A DNA stretch of 51,901 nt from contig CAITUV010000063.1 in the NCBI GenBank assembly GCA_903895725.1, forward strand, positions 1 through 51,901, in the 5' to 3' direction. Below the pieces are notes generated by a model that ran no database searches, had not been told where the DNA came from, and saw nothing but the letters and a program-made list of their open reading frames with translations. This DNA comes from an uncultured Myxococcales bacterium. Its GTDB lineage: Bacteria > Myxococcota_A > UBA9042 > CAIXZC01. The position numbers were made by a program, and so were the translations under genes. This document shows positions 7,981 through 15,120 of this stretch, one piece after another (the stretch's first letter is position 1; each line of letters begins with the position of its first letter).

Positions 7981-9092
7981 GCGGGCTCCTTTTCCACTCT
8001 CACCCCGGCAGTATAGACCTTCAGGCTCAGGTTGTCACCGATCGGTACCGCAACCCCACCATCCGGGCCTTCTTTTTCCACCTGCACCCGCCATTTCCCT
8101 CCGGTGGCATTTTCGAGCGCTGCGAGTCCGAACTTCCCATGCCCGGCCAGGAGAGAGGCCAGCTCGCGGGGGACGGACACGGTGCGGGATTCCCCGGCGT
8201 CTTGACGCTCTCCCGCACTGGACCCTGCGGCCAGTCTTTGCCGGAGCTCGGCCTCGATGGCCGAAGCGAGCCACGTTGCCCGGCACAGCTCGCCAAGGGC
8301 CGGATGGTAGGGGCCAGCGACCAGGGCCTGCTCCAGCTTCTCGGACGGCTGAAGCCCGATCCGGAGGACCGGAATCCCGGCGGCAAAGAGCGGGGCCAGC
8401 ATCTTCCCCACCCGGAGCGTTGCCTCCACGAGCGATGCCGGACGGTATCTCCCGGATTCCAGGAGCGCTGCCAACGGAGTCCCCCGCAGCACCAGCGTCG
8501 GGAAGATCCGCACCGCATCCGGTTGAAGCAAGGCCGCCTGACCGGCCGACTCCAAGTCCTCTTCCAGGGTCGACTCCGGCAGGAAGGGCATGAGCTGAAC
8601 CACCGTCTCGAAACCTGCTTCCTTGACCCTGCGGCAGGCATCGGCAGCAGCGGCTCCGGTGATGCCGCGTCCGGCCGCAGAAAGCACCCGGTCGCTGAAC
8701 GACTGGATCCCGAGCTCGATGACATCCACCCCCCGCTCTCGAAGAAAGGACAGCCTCTCCGAATCCAGGTGGGCCGGGTGGGTCGAGATGCGGACCCGGG
8801 CCACAAGTCCCTCGGCCCTCAACGCCGCCGTGACGTCGAGGAGCTCGGCCTGTCGAGCCCGGGGAAGCCCCGTGAATGTGGCCCCGTAGAAGGCCGCCTC
8901 CACCGGCAGCGAGGACCCGGTCGAGGCCTTCCGAAGGCACGCCTCGAGCTCCTCCAGTCCGGGGTTGACCGGGGCAGGGCCGGCCGCGGCAGTCTGGTCG
9001 CAGTAGACACAGCGGGAGGCACAGCCGGCGTTCGGGAGGAAGAACGGAACCACAGCAGGGCCGATGGAGCCGTTTGGCTGCCGCCTTGTCAC
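7977..9092 (-). CDS. Elp3-like radical SAM protein (rnc-associated)
   Basis: A 371-residue radical SAM enzyme with the cluster motif CASRCVYCDQ (CxxxCxxC) near residue 25, followed by a typical barrel: AAFYGATFTGLP, RISTHPAHLD and ELGIQSFSDRVL. It resembles the short Elp3-type proteins encoded next to rnc in many bacteria. These have no recognisable GNAT acetyltransferase domain, and none is evident here. The exact reaction of this subfamily is not known to me. The start is GTG at 9092 overlapping the rnc stop (GTGA); the stop overlaps the ribF GTG in the same way, so the operon is translationally coupled. Confidence 0.85.
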   Translation of the reverse strand: MTRRQPNGSIGPAVVPFFLPNAGCASRCVYCDQTAAAGPAPVNPGLEELEACLRKASTGSSLPVEAAFYGATFTGLPRARQAELLDVTAALRAEGLVARVRISTHPAHLDSERLSFLRERGVDVIELGIQSFSDRVLSAAGRGITGAAAADACRRVKEAGFETVVQLMPFLPESTLEEDLESAGQAALLQPDAVRIFPTLVLRGTPLAALLESGRYRPASLVEATLRVGKMLAPLFAAGIPVLRIGLQPSEKLEQALVAGPYHPALGELCRATWLASAIEAELRQRLAAGSSAGERQDAGESRTVSVPRELASLLAGHGKFGLAALENATGGKWRVQVEKEGPDGGVAVPIGDNLSLKVYTAGVRVEKEPA

Positions 9093-9829
9093 TTGCTTCC
9101 CTTGTCCGTGTGGCGCTCCCGTTCGAGGACGACCAGGGCGGCCTGCGCCGCGGCCGTCGTTGCCTCCTTCTTGGAGGTCCCCTCGCCCCTGGCCAGCAGG
9201 CGGTTCCCGGAGAACACGTCGACCGCGAAGTGGAGTGCGTGCTCCGGACCGTTGGTCTCGACCGCAACGTACCGGGGTCCCGGTTGGCGCCGCGCCTGCA
9301 GCAGCTCCTGGAGCCGATTCTTGGGGGCCGGCTGGATCAGCTCCTCCGGGGCAGCAAAGCGACATTCCAGCAGATTCAGGGTCACCGCCTCCGCCCGGGC
9401 GAATCCGGCATCGAAGAACACGGCCCCGATGAGGGCCTCCACGGTGTTGGCCAGGACCGATTCCTTGGTGCGGCCGCCGGTCGCCTCCTCCCCTCGTCCC
9501 AGCCGGACCACGTTGCCCAGGTCCAGCCGCTGGGCCGCCAACGCCAGCGATGAGGTTCGCACGACCGATGCCCGGGCGCGGGTCAGCTCCCCTTCGCTCA
9601 TGTCCGGGTACATCCGGAAGAGGCGCTCGGAGACGACCAGCTCGACCACTGCGTCCCCCAGGAACTCCAGGCGCTCGTTGTCCGGACCGCACACCCCGTT
9701 CTCATTGGCAAACGAGCGGTGCGTCAGCGCCTGGATGGGCAGCATCGGGTCGCTGAAGCGATACCCCAACGCCTCTTCCACCCGGGCGATTCCGTTCCGA
9801 AATCTCTCCTCTTCCAGTGACATCGTCAC
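9089..9829 (-). CDS. rnc: Ribonuclease III
   Basis: Cleaves double-stranded RNA in rRNA processing and mRNA decay. The 246-residue length is typical. The nuclease domain has the signature ERLEFLGDAVVELVVSERL (about residues 52-70) with the catalytic Asp, and the second catalytic Glu in ANTVEALIGAVFFDAGF (about 125). A C-terminal double-stranded-RNA-binding domain (about 165-240) ends GTSKKEATTAAAQAAL. The start may be GTG at 9829, which overlaps the mtaB stop as GTGA, or the in-frame ATG at 9823; the overlap pattern of the neighbours favours GTG. Confidence 0.96.
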   Translation of the reverse strand: MTMSLEEERFRNGIARVEEALGYRFSDPMLPIQALTHRSFANENGVCGPDNERLEFLGDAVVELVVSERLFRMYPDMSEGELTRARASVVRTSSLALAAQRLDLGNVVRLGRGEEATGGRTKESVLANTVEALIGAVFFDAGFARAEAVTLNLLECRFAAPEELIQPAPKNRLQELLQARRQPGPRYVAVETNGPEHALHFAVDVFSGNRLLARGEGTSKKEATTAAAQAALVVLERERHTDKGSK

Positions 9830-11139
9830 CCCCCGAGCGGTCCGGTCGCGGACCGTCCTGTCAGTCTTCCCCCCGGGCCTCGCTCCAGCCGGCAGCGCAC
9901 CAGTCGTCGCATCCAGTCCTCCGGCCCGTCCAGTGCGACCTGCACGTAGTTGTCGGTGAGCCCGACCAGCCTTCCGGCCTCATCCCGCCGCCGCTCCACC
10001 AGCACGCCCATCTCCTCGCCGACGAGAGAGGCGGAGAAGGCCTGTCTGCGGGCCGTGGACAGGCGGCGCAGCACTGCCGACCTCTCCTTGACGACCCCGG
10101 CCTCCAGCTGCGGCAGAGCAGCAGCCCGGGTCCCCGGCCTGGGCGACCACGCAAACACGTGGAGGTAGGCAAACGGCAGCACTTCCAGCCGGGTCAGGCA
10201 CCGCTGGAACTGTGCCTCCGTCTCGGTCGGGAAGCCGACGATCACGTCCATCCCCACCGATACCGCCGGGATGCGCCGGCAGGCGTCGTCCACCAGGCTG
10301 GCAACGGCATCGAACCGGTACGGCCTCCCCATGGCGGCCAGCACCTCGTCGTCCGCATGCTGGAGGGAGAGGTGAAGATGCCGGCACCAGCGTTGCGACG
10401 AGGACAGCACGTCGACGACCCGCTCCATGCCGGCCAGGGGCTCGAGCGAGCTCACCCGGATCCGGCACGGGGGGGCCTTGGCATCCAGCAGCCGCATCAG
10501 GTCGGCCAGGTCGCCGGCGCTTCCGTTCCACCGGTAGGTGAGGAGATTGGTCCCGGCCAGCACCACTTCTTCGAAGCCGGCGGCGACCGCCCTCTCCAGC
10601 TCGGCAAGGATCTCGGCCGGCTCGCGGCTTTTCGGCATTCCCCGGGACGTCGGAACGATGCAGTACGCACAGTTCCCGGCGCAACCCTCCTGGATCTTGA
10701 GGTTGAACCGCGACAGGTGCAGCGCCTCTTCGAGCGGGAAGATGGCCCCGTGTGGCGGCGGGAGCGAATCCGGGCCGGAGCATGACCGGCGCTCCTCCAG
10801 GGCAGCGGCAATCCTGCGGGCTCCTTCCTCCGCATCGGCACCGGGGAGCACGAGGTCGGCCTCGGCCAGTGCCGGATGGTCAGGGAAGGCCACGGGCAGG
10901 CAGCCTGCGAGCACGAGCAGTGCGTCGGGGGATTCCCGTCGGGCCCTGCGCAAGGCCTTTCCGGCATCCCGGTCGGCTCCTGCCGTGACCGTGCAGGAGT
11001 TGACGATGACCACGTCCGCTCCGCCCGAGTCGGGGTGAATTCGGAATCCGAGGCGGCTCAAGGCCTGTGCCAGAGAAGAGGAATCCGCCGTGTTGGTACG
11101 GCAACCGTGGGTGGCGATGTGTGCGGCCGGTGGGCTCAA
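9826..11139 (-). CDS. mtaB: tRNA t6A37 methylthiotransferase, MtaB type
   Basis: A radical SAM methylthiotransferase that adds a methylthio group to t6A at tRNA position 37. It has the N-terminal cluster Cys residues THGCRTN, VNSCTV and LAGCLP, the radical SAM motif GCAGNCAYCIVPTSRG (about residue 150), GFPTETEAQF and WSPRPGTRAA, then a C-terminal TRAM-like region. The start is taken as TTG at 11139: it follows GGACGGAG and leaves about nine residues before the first cluster motif, as in homologues; upstream in-frame starts would overlap the preceding gene. The product is 437 residues. It lies 31 bp after the MopE-like gene and its stop overlaps rnc. Confidence 0.9.
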   Translation of the reverse strand: MSPPAAHIATHGCRTNTADSSSLAQALSRLGFRIHPDSGGADVVIVNSCTVTAGADRDAGKALRRARRESPDALLVLAGCLPVAFPDHPALAEADLVLPGADAEEGARRIAAALEERRSCSGPDSLPPPHGAIFPLEEALHLSRFNLKIQEGCAGNCAYCIVPTSRGMPKSREPAEILAELERAVAAGFEEVVLAGTNLLTYRWNGSAGDLADLMRLLDAKAPPCRIRVSSLEPLAGMERVVDVLSSSQRWCRHLHLSLQHADDEVLAAMGRPYRFDAVASLVDDACRRIPAVSVGMDVIVGFPTETEAQFQRCLTRLEVLPFAYLHVFAWSPRPGTRAAALPQLEAGVVKERSAVLRRLSTARRQAFSASLVGEEMGVLVERRRDEAGRLVGLTDNYVQVALDGPEDWMRRLVRCRLERGPGGRLTGRSATGPLGG

Positions 11140-11170
11140 TGCTCGCTCTCCGTCCCGGACGAGCCGACGG

Positions 11171-12865
11171 TCATCCGCGGGTTCGGGATGCCGATTGCCT
11201 CCGCAGCCATCCGGCTGCAAGAAGCAGGACAGGGATAGACAGGAGCAGAAGGAATGTCAAGCCGGAACTGGCCGGGGAACGGGTGGTGCACCCGGTCTGG
11301 GGGAGCACGGTCACGGAGTCGCCGCAAGACGGCTCGTCCGTCTCCCCATCGCAGTCGTCGTCGATGAAATTGGAGCAGAGCTCGACGTCCGGCTCCAGCG
11401 GCTCGACCGAGCAGACGACGGACAGGCGGTCCGGCGAGCAGAAGAGCTTCCCGGTCACTCGGCAGGCGCCGACCCCCTCGGCGCAGGTCTCGCCGACCCC
11501 GAACTCCTCGTCGGTCTGCCCGTCGCAGTCGTTGTCCACGTTGTCGCCGCACAGCTCGATGAGGCCCGGGTCCGCCGTGGCCTGGCAGACCAGCGAATGC
11601 TTGTCCGCCCCACACACCATCATACCCTGCGCCCGGCAGGCCCCCGTCCCGGCGGAGCAGGCCTGGGGCAACCCGTACCCTTCGTCGGTCTGCCCGTCGC
11701 AGTCGTTGTCCAGCCCGTCGCAGAGCGTCTCGTCGGCCTCGTAGCCCACGGGGTAGTTGCACTTCCACTCTCCGGCGCAGACGATCTGGACCTCCTTGCA
11801 CAGACCCACGTTTCCACCGGCGCAGTGGAAGTCAGCCTGGGGGAGCAGGGCATCCTCGTCGGTGGTCCCGTCACAGTCGTTGTCCAGCCCGTCACACAGG
11901 TCGGGGAAGACGGTGCCGCAGGAACCGCAAGCGTTGCGGAGCCCTTCGTCGGTCTGTCCGTCGCAGTCGTTGTCCAGCCCGTCGCAGGAGACTTCGTCCT
12001 GCTCCCAGTCCTCAGGCTTGGTCATGACCCACCCGGCCAGCCCGTTGCACGTCGGTCCCCCGGCGGCACACACCCCGACTCCGGTCCACGGAGGCACGTC
12101 GCTGAGCGGGTCCTCGTCGGTCGTCCCGCTGCAGTCGTCGTCCAGGCCGTTGCATTTCTCCAGGGCATCGGGATAGACCTTGGGGTCCGCATCGTCGCAG
12201 TCCCCCTGCGCTTCAGAGGACCCGTCCAGGTCGCTGTCGCAGTCGAGGCCCGTCTTGCCGGGGGAGGCCAGCAGGGAGCCCTCTCCGACCGGCTCGACCG
12301 ACAGGCACCAGTGAGAGGGCAAGTCGTTGTCCTTGGCCGTCATCCCGGTCGGCTCGAGGCTGAGCGACACGCCGGGAGGGGCCACCATGCCGTAGTCCTG
12401 CCCCCAGAACACGACGTCGAGGAACTGGTCTCCGGCAAAGAGCGAGATCTGCCCCTGCTTGGGCAGGAACAGGGCTTCTCCCCAAGCCACGTCCACCGGT
12501 ACGCCGCCGTTGAGGGCCAGTGCCTTGGCTCCCCCCAGCACGGCGAATCCGTGAGCATCGACCATGGGACCGTCGATGGGCTCCACAAGGTAGGTGGCCA
12601 CGTAGTCGCCTGCCCCCTCGACCACCAGCTGCAATCCGGCCAGGGAAGCGGGCATGTCCGTGGGGTTGTAGATCTCGATCCACTGACCCATGGCGGCCTC
12701 GACCGACGGGGCCGGCATGGGGCAGAGCTCGGTGACCACCAGCTCCACCGGAGTCGGTGCCGGAGGGATCTTGCCGGCCGCTTCCGGGACTGCGCACAGC
12801 AGCCCGACGGCCATCAGCGCCACCCCCATCCACCTCGGTTCGAACCGACCCATTCCCTGCCTCAT
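11171..12865 (-). CDS. Secreted lamin-tail / MopE-repeat surface protein
   Basis: A surface protein with an N-terminal signal helix (ALMAVGLLCAVPEAAG), a lamin-tail-like domain (about residues 40-165; VVTELCPMP...GQWIEIYNPT), then at least six MopE-type repeats of the form CDGLDNDCDGQTDEG (about 220-510) that are known or predicted to bind metal. The C-terminus is a single membrane helix followed by RRQSASRTR, preceded by the sequence LPQTG. This is a sorting-type tail: the LPQTG resembles a sortase site, while the layout also resembles MYXO-CTERM. The ATG at 12865 is preferred; 12853 is an alternative. It is read first in the mtaB-rnc-ribF operon from a promoter at 12918-12946, an odd companion for housekeeping genes. 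Confidence 0.87.
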   Translation of the reverse strand: MRQGMGRFEPRWMGVALMAVGLLCAVPEAAGKIPPAPTPVELVVTELCPMPAPSVEAAMGQWIEIYNPTDMPASLAGLQLVVEGAGDYVATYLVEPIDGPMVDAHGFAVLGGAKALALNGGVPVDVAWGEALFLPKQGQISLFAGDQFLDVVFWGQDYGMVAPPGVSLSLEPTGMTAKDNDLPSHWCLSVEPVGEGSLLASPGKTGLDCDSDLDGSSEAQGDCDDADPKVYPDALEKCNGLDDDCSGTTDEDPLSDVPPWTGVGVCAAGGPTCNGLAGWVMTKPEDWEQDEVSCDGLDNDCDGQTDEGLRNACGSCGTVFPDLCDGLDNDCDGTTDEDALLPQADFHCAGGNVGLCKEVQIVCAGEWKCNYPVGYEADETLCDGLDNDCDGQTDEGYGLPQACSAGTGACRAQGMMVCGADKHSLVCQATADPGLIELCGDNVDNDCDGQTDEEFGVGETCAEGVGACRVTGKLFCSPDRLSVVCSVEPLEPDVELCSNFIDDDCDGETDEPSCGDSVTVLPQTGCTTRSPASSGLTFLLLLSIPVLLLAAGWLRRQSASRTRG

Positions 12866-12917
12866 CCGACCACGCTCCGACCCCGAGAAAACGGCCTCGG
12901 GATGCAAGACCGCACCA

Positions 12918-12946
12918 AGTGTATCCACCCCCCCCCGCCTTTGCAA
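12918..12946 (-). promoter_or_regulatory. Promoter for the MopE-mtaB-rnc-ribF operon
   Basis: On the minus strand, TTGCAA (12946-12941) and TACACT (12923-12918) are 17 bp apart, about 45 bp upstream of the ATG at 12865. The spacer contains a run of ten G. Consensus match by eye. Confidence 0.5.
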
Positions 12947-12996
12947 ATTACCGGGACGGTGCCTGGCTGGCTCGGTCGCTTCAGTTGATCCGTTCT

Positions 12997-13938
12997 TTAA
13001 CGGGTGATCGTGGTGCCGTTCTTCCCGTGGACTGCGTCCAGGAGCTTCTCGGGGCTCGTGATGATCACGGCCTCGCCGCCCGCTTCGAGGAAGCTGATCG
13101 CGGCTTCGATCTTGGGCTTCATCGAGCCGGGCTTGAAGTGCCCTTCGGCCATGTACTTCTTCGCCTCGGCCATGGTCATCCTGTCGATGTCCTTCTGGTC
13201 GGGCTTGCCGAAGTTGAGCGACACCTTCTCGACCGCGGTCGAGATGATGAAGTGGCTGGCCTCGAGGTTCTGGGCAAGGAGTGCGGAGGCCCGGTCCTTG
13301 TCGATGACCGCGGCGGTTCCGATGAGCTTGCCTTTGTCCTCGATGACGGGGACGCCGCCGCCGCCCACGGCGATGACGGCTGCACCCGCGTGGACCAGCA
13401 GCTTGATGGCATCGAGCTCGACGATCCGAAGCGGGTTGGGGGATGCCACGACCCGACGCCAGCCGCGGCCCGCGTCCTCGGACACGGCCCAGCCCTTGTC
13501 GGCCTCGTACTTCTTCGCCTCGGCCTCGTTGTAGAACGGGCCGATCGGCTTGTTGGGCGTCTTGAACGAGGGGTCATCCTTGTCGACCACGACCTGGGTG
13601 ACCACAGTGACCACCGTCTTGGCCACCCCGCGGGCCTGCAGCTCGTTCTGCAGGTTCTGCTGGATGTGGTAGCCGATGGCGCCCTGCGTATCCGCTCCGC
13701 ACGAGTCCAGCGGCACTTCGTGCAGCTTCGTCTTGGCCATGTCCGAGCGCAGCAGGATGAAACCGACCTGCGGCCCGTTTCCATGCGTGACGATGACGTT
13801 CCAGCCTTCCTGGAGCAGGTCCGCGATGTACACGCAGGTCTCGTGGGTGGCAACGTACTGGTCTTCCACGGACTGGTGCTTCGAGTCCTTGATCAGGGAG
13901 TTGCCCCCGATTGCGATGACGGCAAGCTTCTTGCTCAT
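12997..13938 (-). CDS. arcC: Carbamate kinase
   Basis: Transfers phosphate from carbamoyl phosphate to ADP, giving ATP, CO2 and ammonia. The 313-residue length matches the family. Visible motifs: AIGGNSL at the N-terminus (about residue 10), THGNGPQVG (about 51-59), VPVIED, and VIDKDRASALLA near residue 215. The ATG follows GGAGGGG in a 10-bp gap after the carbamoyltransferase stop, so the two genes form a two-gene operon. Together they would break down a carbamoylated compound and save the energy as ATP. Cytoplasmic. Confidence 0.95.
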   Translation of the reverse strand: MSKKLAVIAIGGNSLIKDSKHQSVEDQYVATHETCVYIADLLQEGWNVIVTHGNGPQVGFILLRSDMAKTKLHEVPLDSCGADTQGAIGYHIQQNLQNELQARGVAKTVVTVVTQVVVDKDDPSFKTPNKPIGPFYNEAEAKKYEADKGWAVSEDAGRGWRRVVASPNPLRIVELDAIKLLVHAGAAVIAVGGGGVPVIEDKGKLIGTAAVIDKDRASALLAQNLEASHFIISTAVEKVSLNFGKPDQKDIDRMTMAEAKKYMAEGHFKPGSMKPKIEAAISFLEAGGEAVIITSPEKLLDAVHGKNGTTITR

Positions 13939-13948
13939 GGACCCCTCC

Positions 13949-14980
13949 CTACTTCATGGTGGCGGCCATGTAGGCCTTCTGGACGTGCAGCCGGTTCTCG
14001 GCCACGTCGTAAATGATCGAGCGCTTGCCCGAGGCCACGTCGTCCGTGACTTCCTGGCCGCGGTCGATGGGCATGGGGTGCGTGAACAGGGCATTGTTGC
14101 CGCGCTTCATGTAGTCTTCGCAGCAGATCCACTTGGGGAACTTCAGGGCCTTCTCGATCTCGGCCTTCTTCTGGAGCTCGCCGTTGACGTAGGCCTGGGG
14201 GCTCATCCAGTTGCGGGCGTACACGACGTGGGCTCCGTTGTATCCTTCCTCCGCTTCGTGCGTGATCGCGAACTCGCTGCCGTTCTTCTTGCAGTTGTCC
14301 TTCACCCAGCCGATGACTTCCGGGTCCAGGTCATAGCCCTCGGGGTGGGCGATGGTGACGTCCATGCCGTACCGGGAGGCCATGAGAGCGAATTCCTGCA
14401 CCGAGCACCAGGAGCGGCACAGAGCGCCGTGGCCCCAGGTGAGCAGGGCCTTCTTGCCCTTGAGGTTCATGCCGAGGTGCTTCTGCATCCCCATGGTGTC
14501 GGCCAGCCCCTGGAACGGGTGGAACCGGTCGTCGGCCATGCTGGAGATCGGGATGTCGGAGTGGAGGGCGTATTCCTTGAGCAGGCTCCAGCCCGCGCCG
14601 TACTCGGGAACCTTGTCCTCGAGGATGCGGATGCCCATGCCCGCGGCGTAGCGGCTCATGACCTTGGCCGCGTCTTCCACGGTCTCGCCCGCAGTCTTGG
14701 CGGTCTTGAGGCGCATGGTGCCGGGCTCCAGGAACTGGGCGTGGCCGCCGAGCTCGGTGGCCGCACACTCGAAGGACTGGCGCGTGCGCACGGACGGGTT
14801 GTAGAAGAACATGAAGTAGGTGCGGTTCTTCAGCACGTCGAAGTACTTGCCGGTCCAGCGTTCCTTCTGCATGTCGCGGGCCAGGTCGAGGATGAGGTCG
14901 AGCTCTTCCTTCTTCCAGTCCTGGGTGCACAGCAGGTCACGTCCCATCAGCATCGCTCTTGCCTTCTCAAGCAGTTCCAT
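13949..14980 (-). CDS. Knotted-fold carbamoyltransferase, AOTCase/YgeW-like
   Basis: A 343-residue transcarbamylase closest to the acetylornithine/succinylornithine and YgeW branch: LLCTQDWKKEELDLIL at the N-terminus, the carbamoyl-phosphate loop FFYNPSVRTRQSFE (about residues 58-71), FHPFQGLADTMG, and the long DVAENRLHVQKA end typical of AOTCase. The second-substrate loop is HPMPIDRG (from about 301) rather than HCLP. The substrate is therefore not the usual ornithine and is unknown. Next to carbamate kinase, the catabolic direction (carbamoyl compound to carbamoyl phosphate) is likely. The ATG at 14980 is chosen because GGAGGAAGAAGGG lies just before it; the TTG at 14995 would overlap that site. 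Confidence 0.85.
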   Translation of the reverse strand: MELLEKARAMLMGRDLLCTQDWKKEELDLILDLARDMQKERWTGKYFDVLKNRTYFMFFYNPSVRTRQSFECAATELGGHAQFLEPGTMRLKTAKTAGETVEDAAKVMSRYAAGMGIRILEDKVPEYGAGWSLLKEYALHSDIPISSMADDRFHPFQGLADTMGMQKHLGMNLKGKKALLTWGHGALCRSWCSVQEFALMASRYGMDVTIAHPEGYDLDPEVIGWVKDNCKKNGSEFAITHEAEEGYNGAHVVYARNWMSPQAYVNGELQKKAEIEKALKFPKWICCEDYMKRGNNALFTHPMPIDRGQEVTDDVASGKRSIIYDVAENRLHVQKAYMAATMK

Positions 14981-15068
14981 CCCTTCTTCCTCCAATGGTT
15001 GCAGCCAGTAAAAGCAGCCGATTTAGTCAAGCCAGTGCCCCGCAACTGCCGGGCTTTCAAGGAGAAAA

Positions 15069-15096
15069 GGTCTACACGCGAACCGAGCAAAGTCAA
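15069..15096 (-). promoter_or_regulatory. Promoter for the carbamoyltransferase-carbamate kinase operon
   Basis: On the minus strand, TTGACT (15096-15091) and TAGACC (15074-15069) are 16 bp apart, about 85 bp upstream of the start at 14980. The -10 is weak. A second TTGACT lies nearer the gene without a good -10. Confidence 0.4.
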
Positions 15097-15120
15097 GAAA
15101 TATCCGACGCATCGACAGGT

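Noticed and set aside
9093..9692. Upstream extension of the radical SAM frame
   Set aside because: It is the shadow of rnc in another frame; the cluster motif and the GTGA overlap place the start at 9092.
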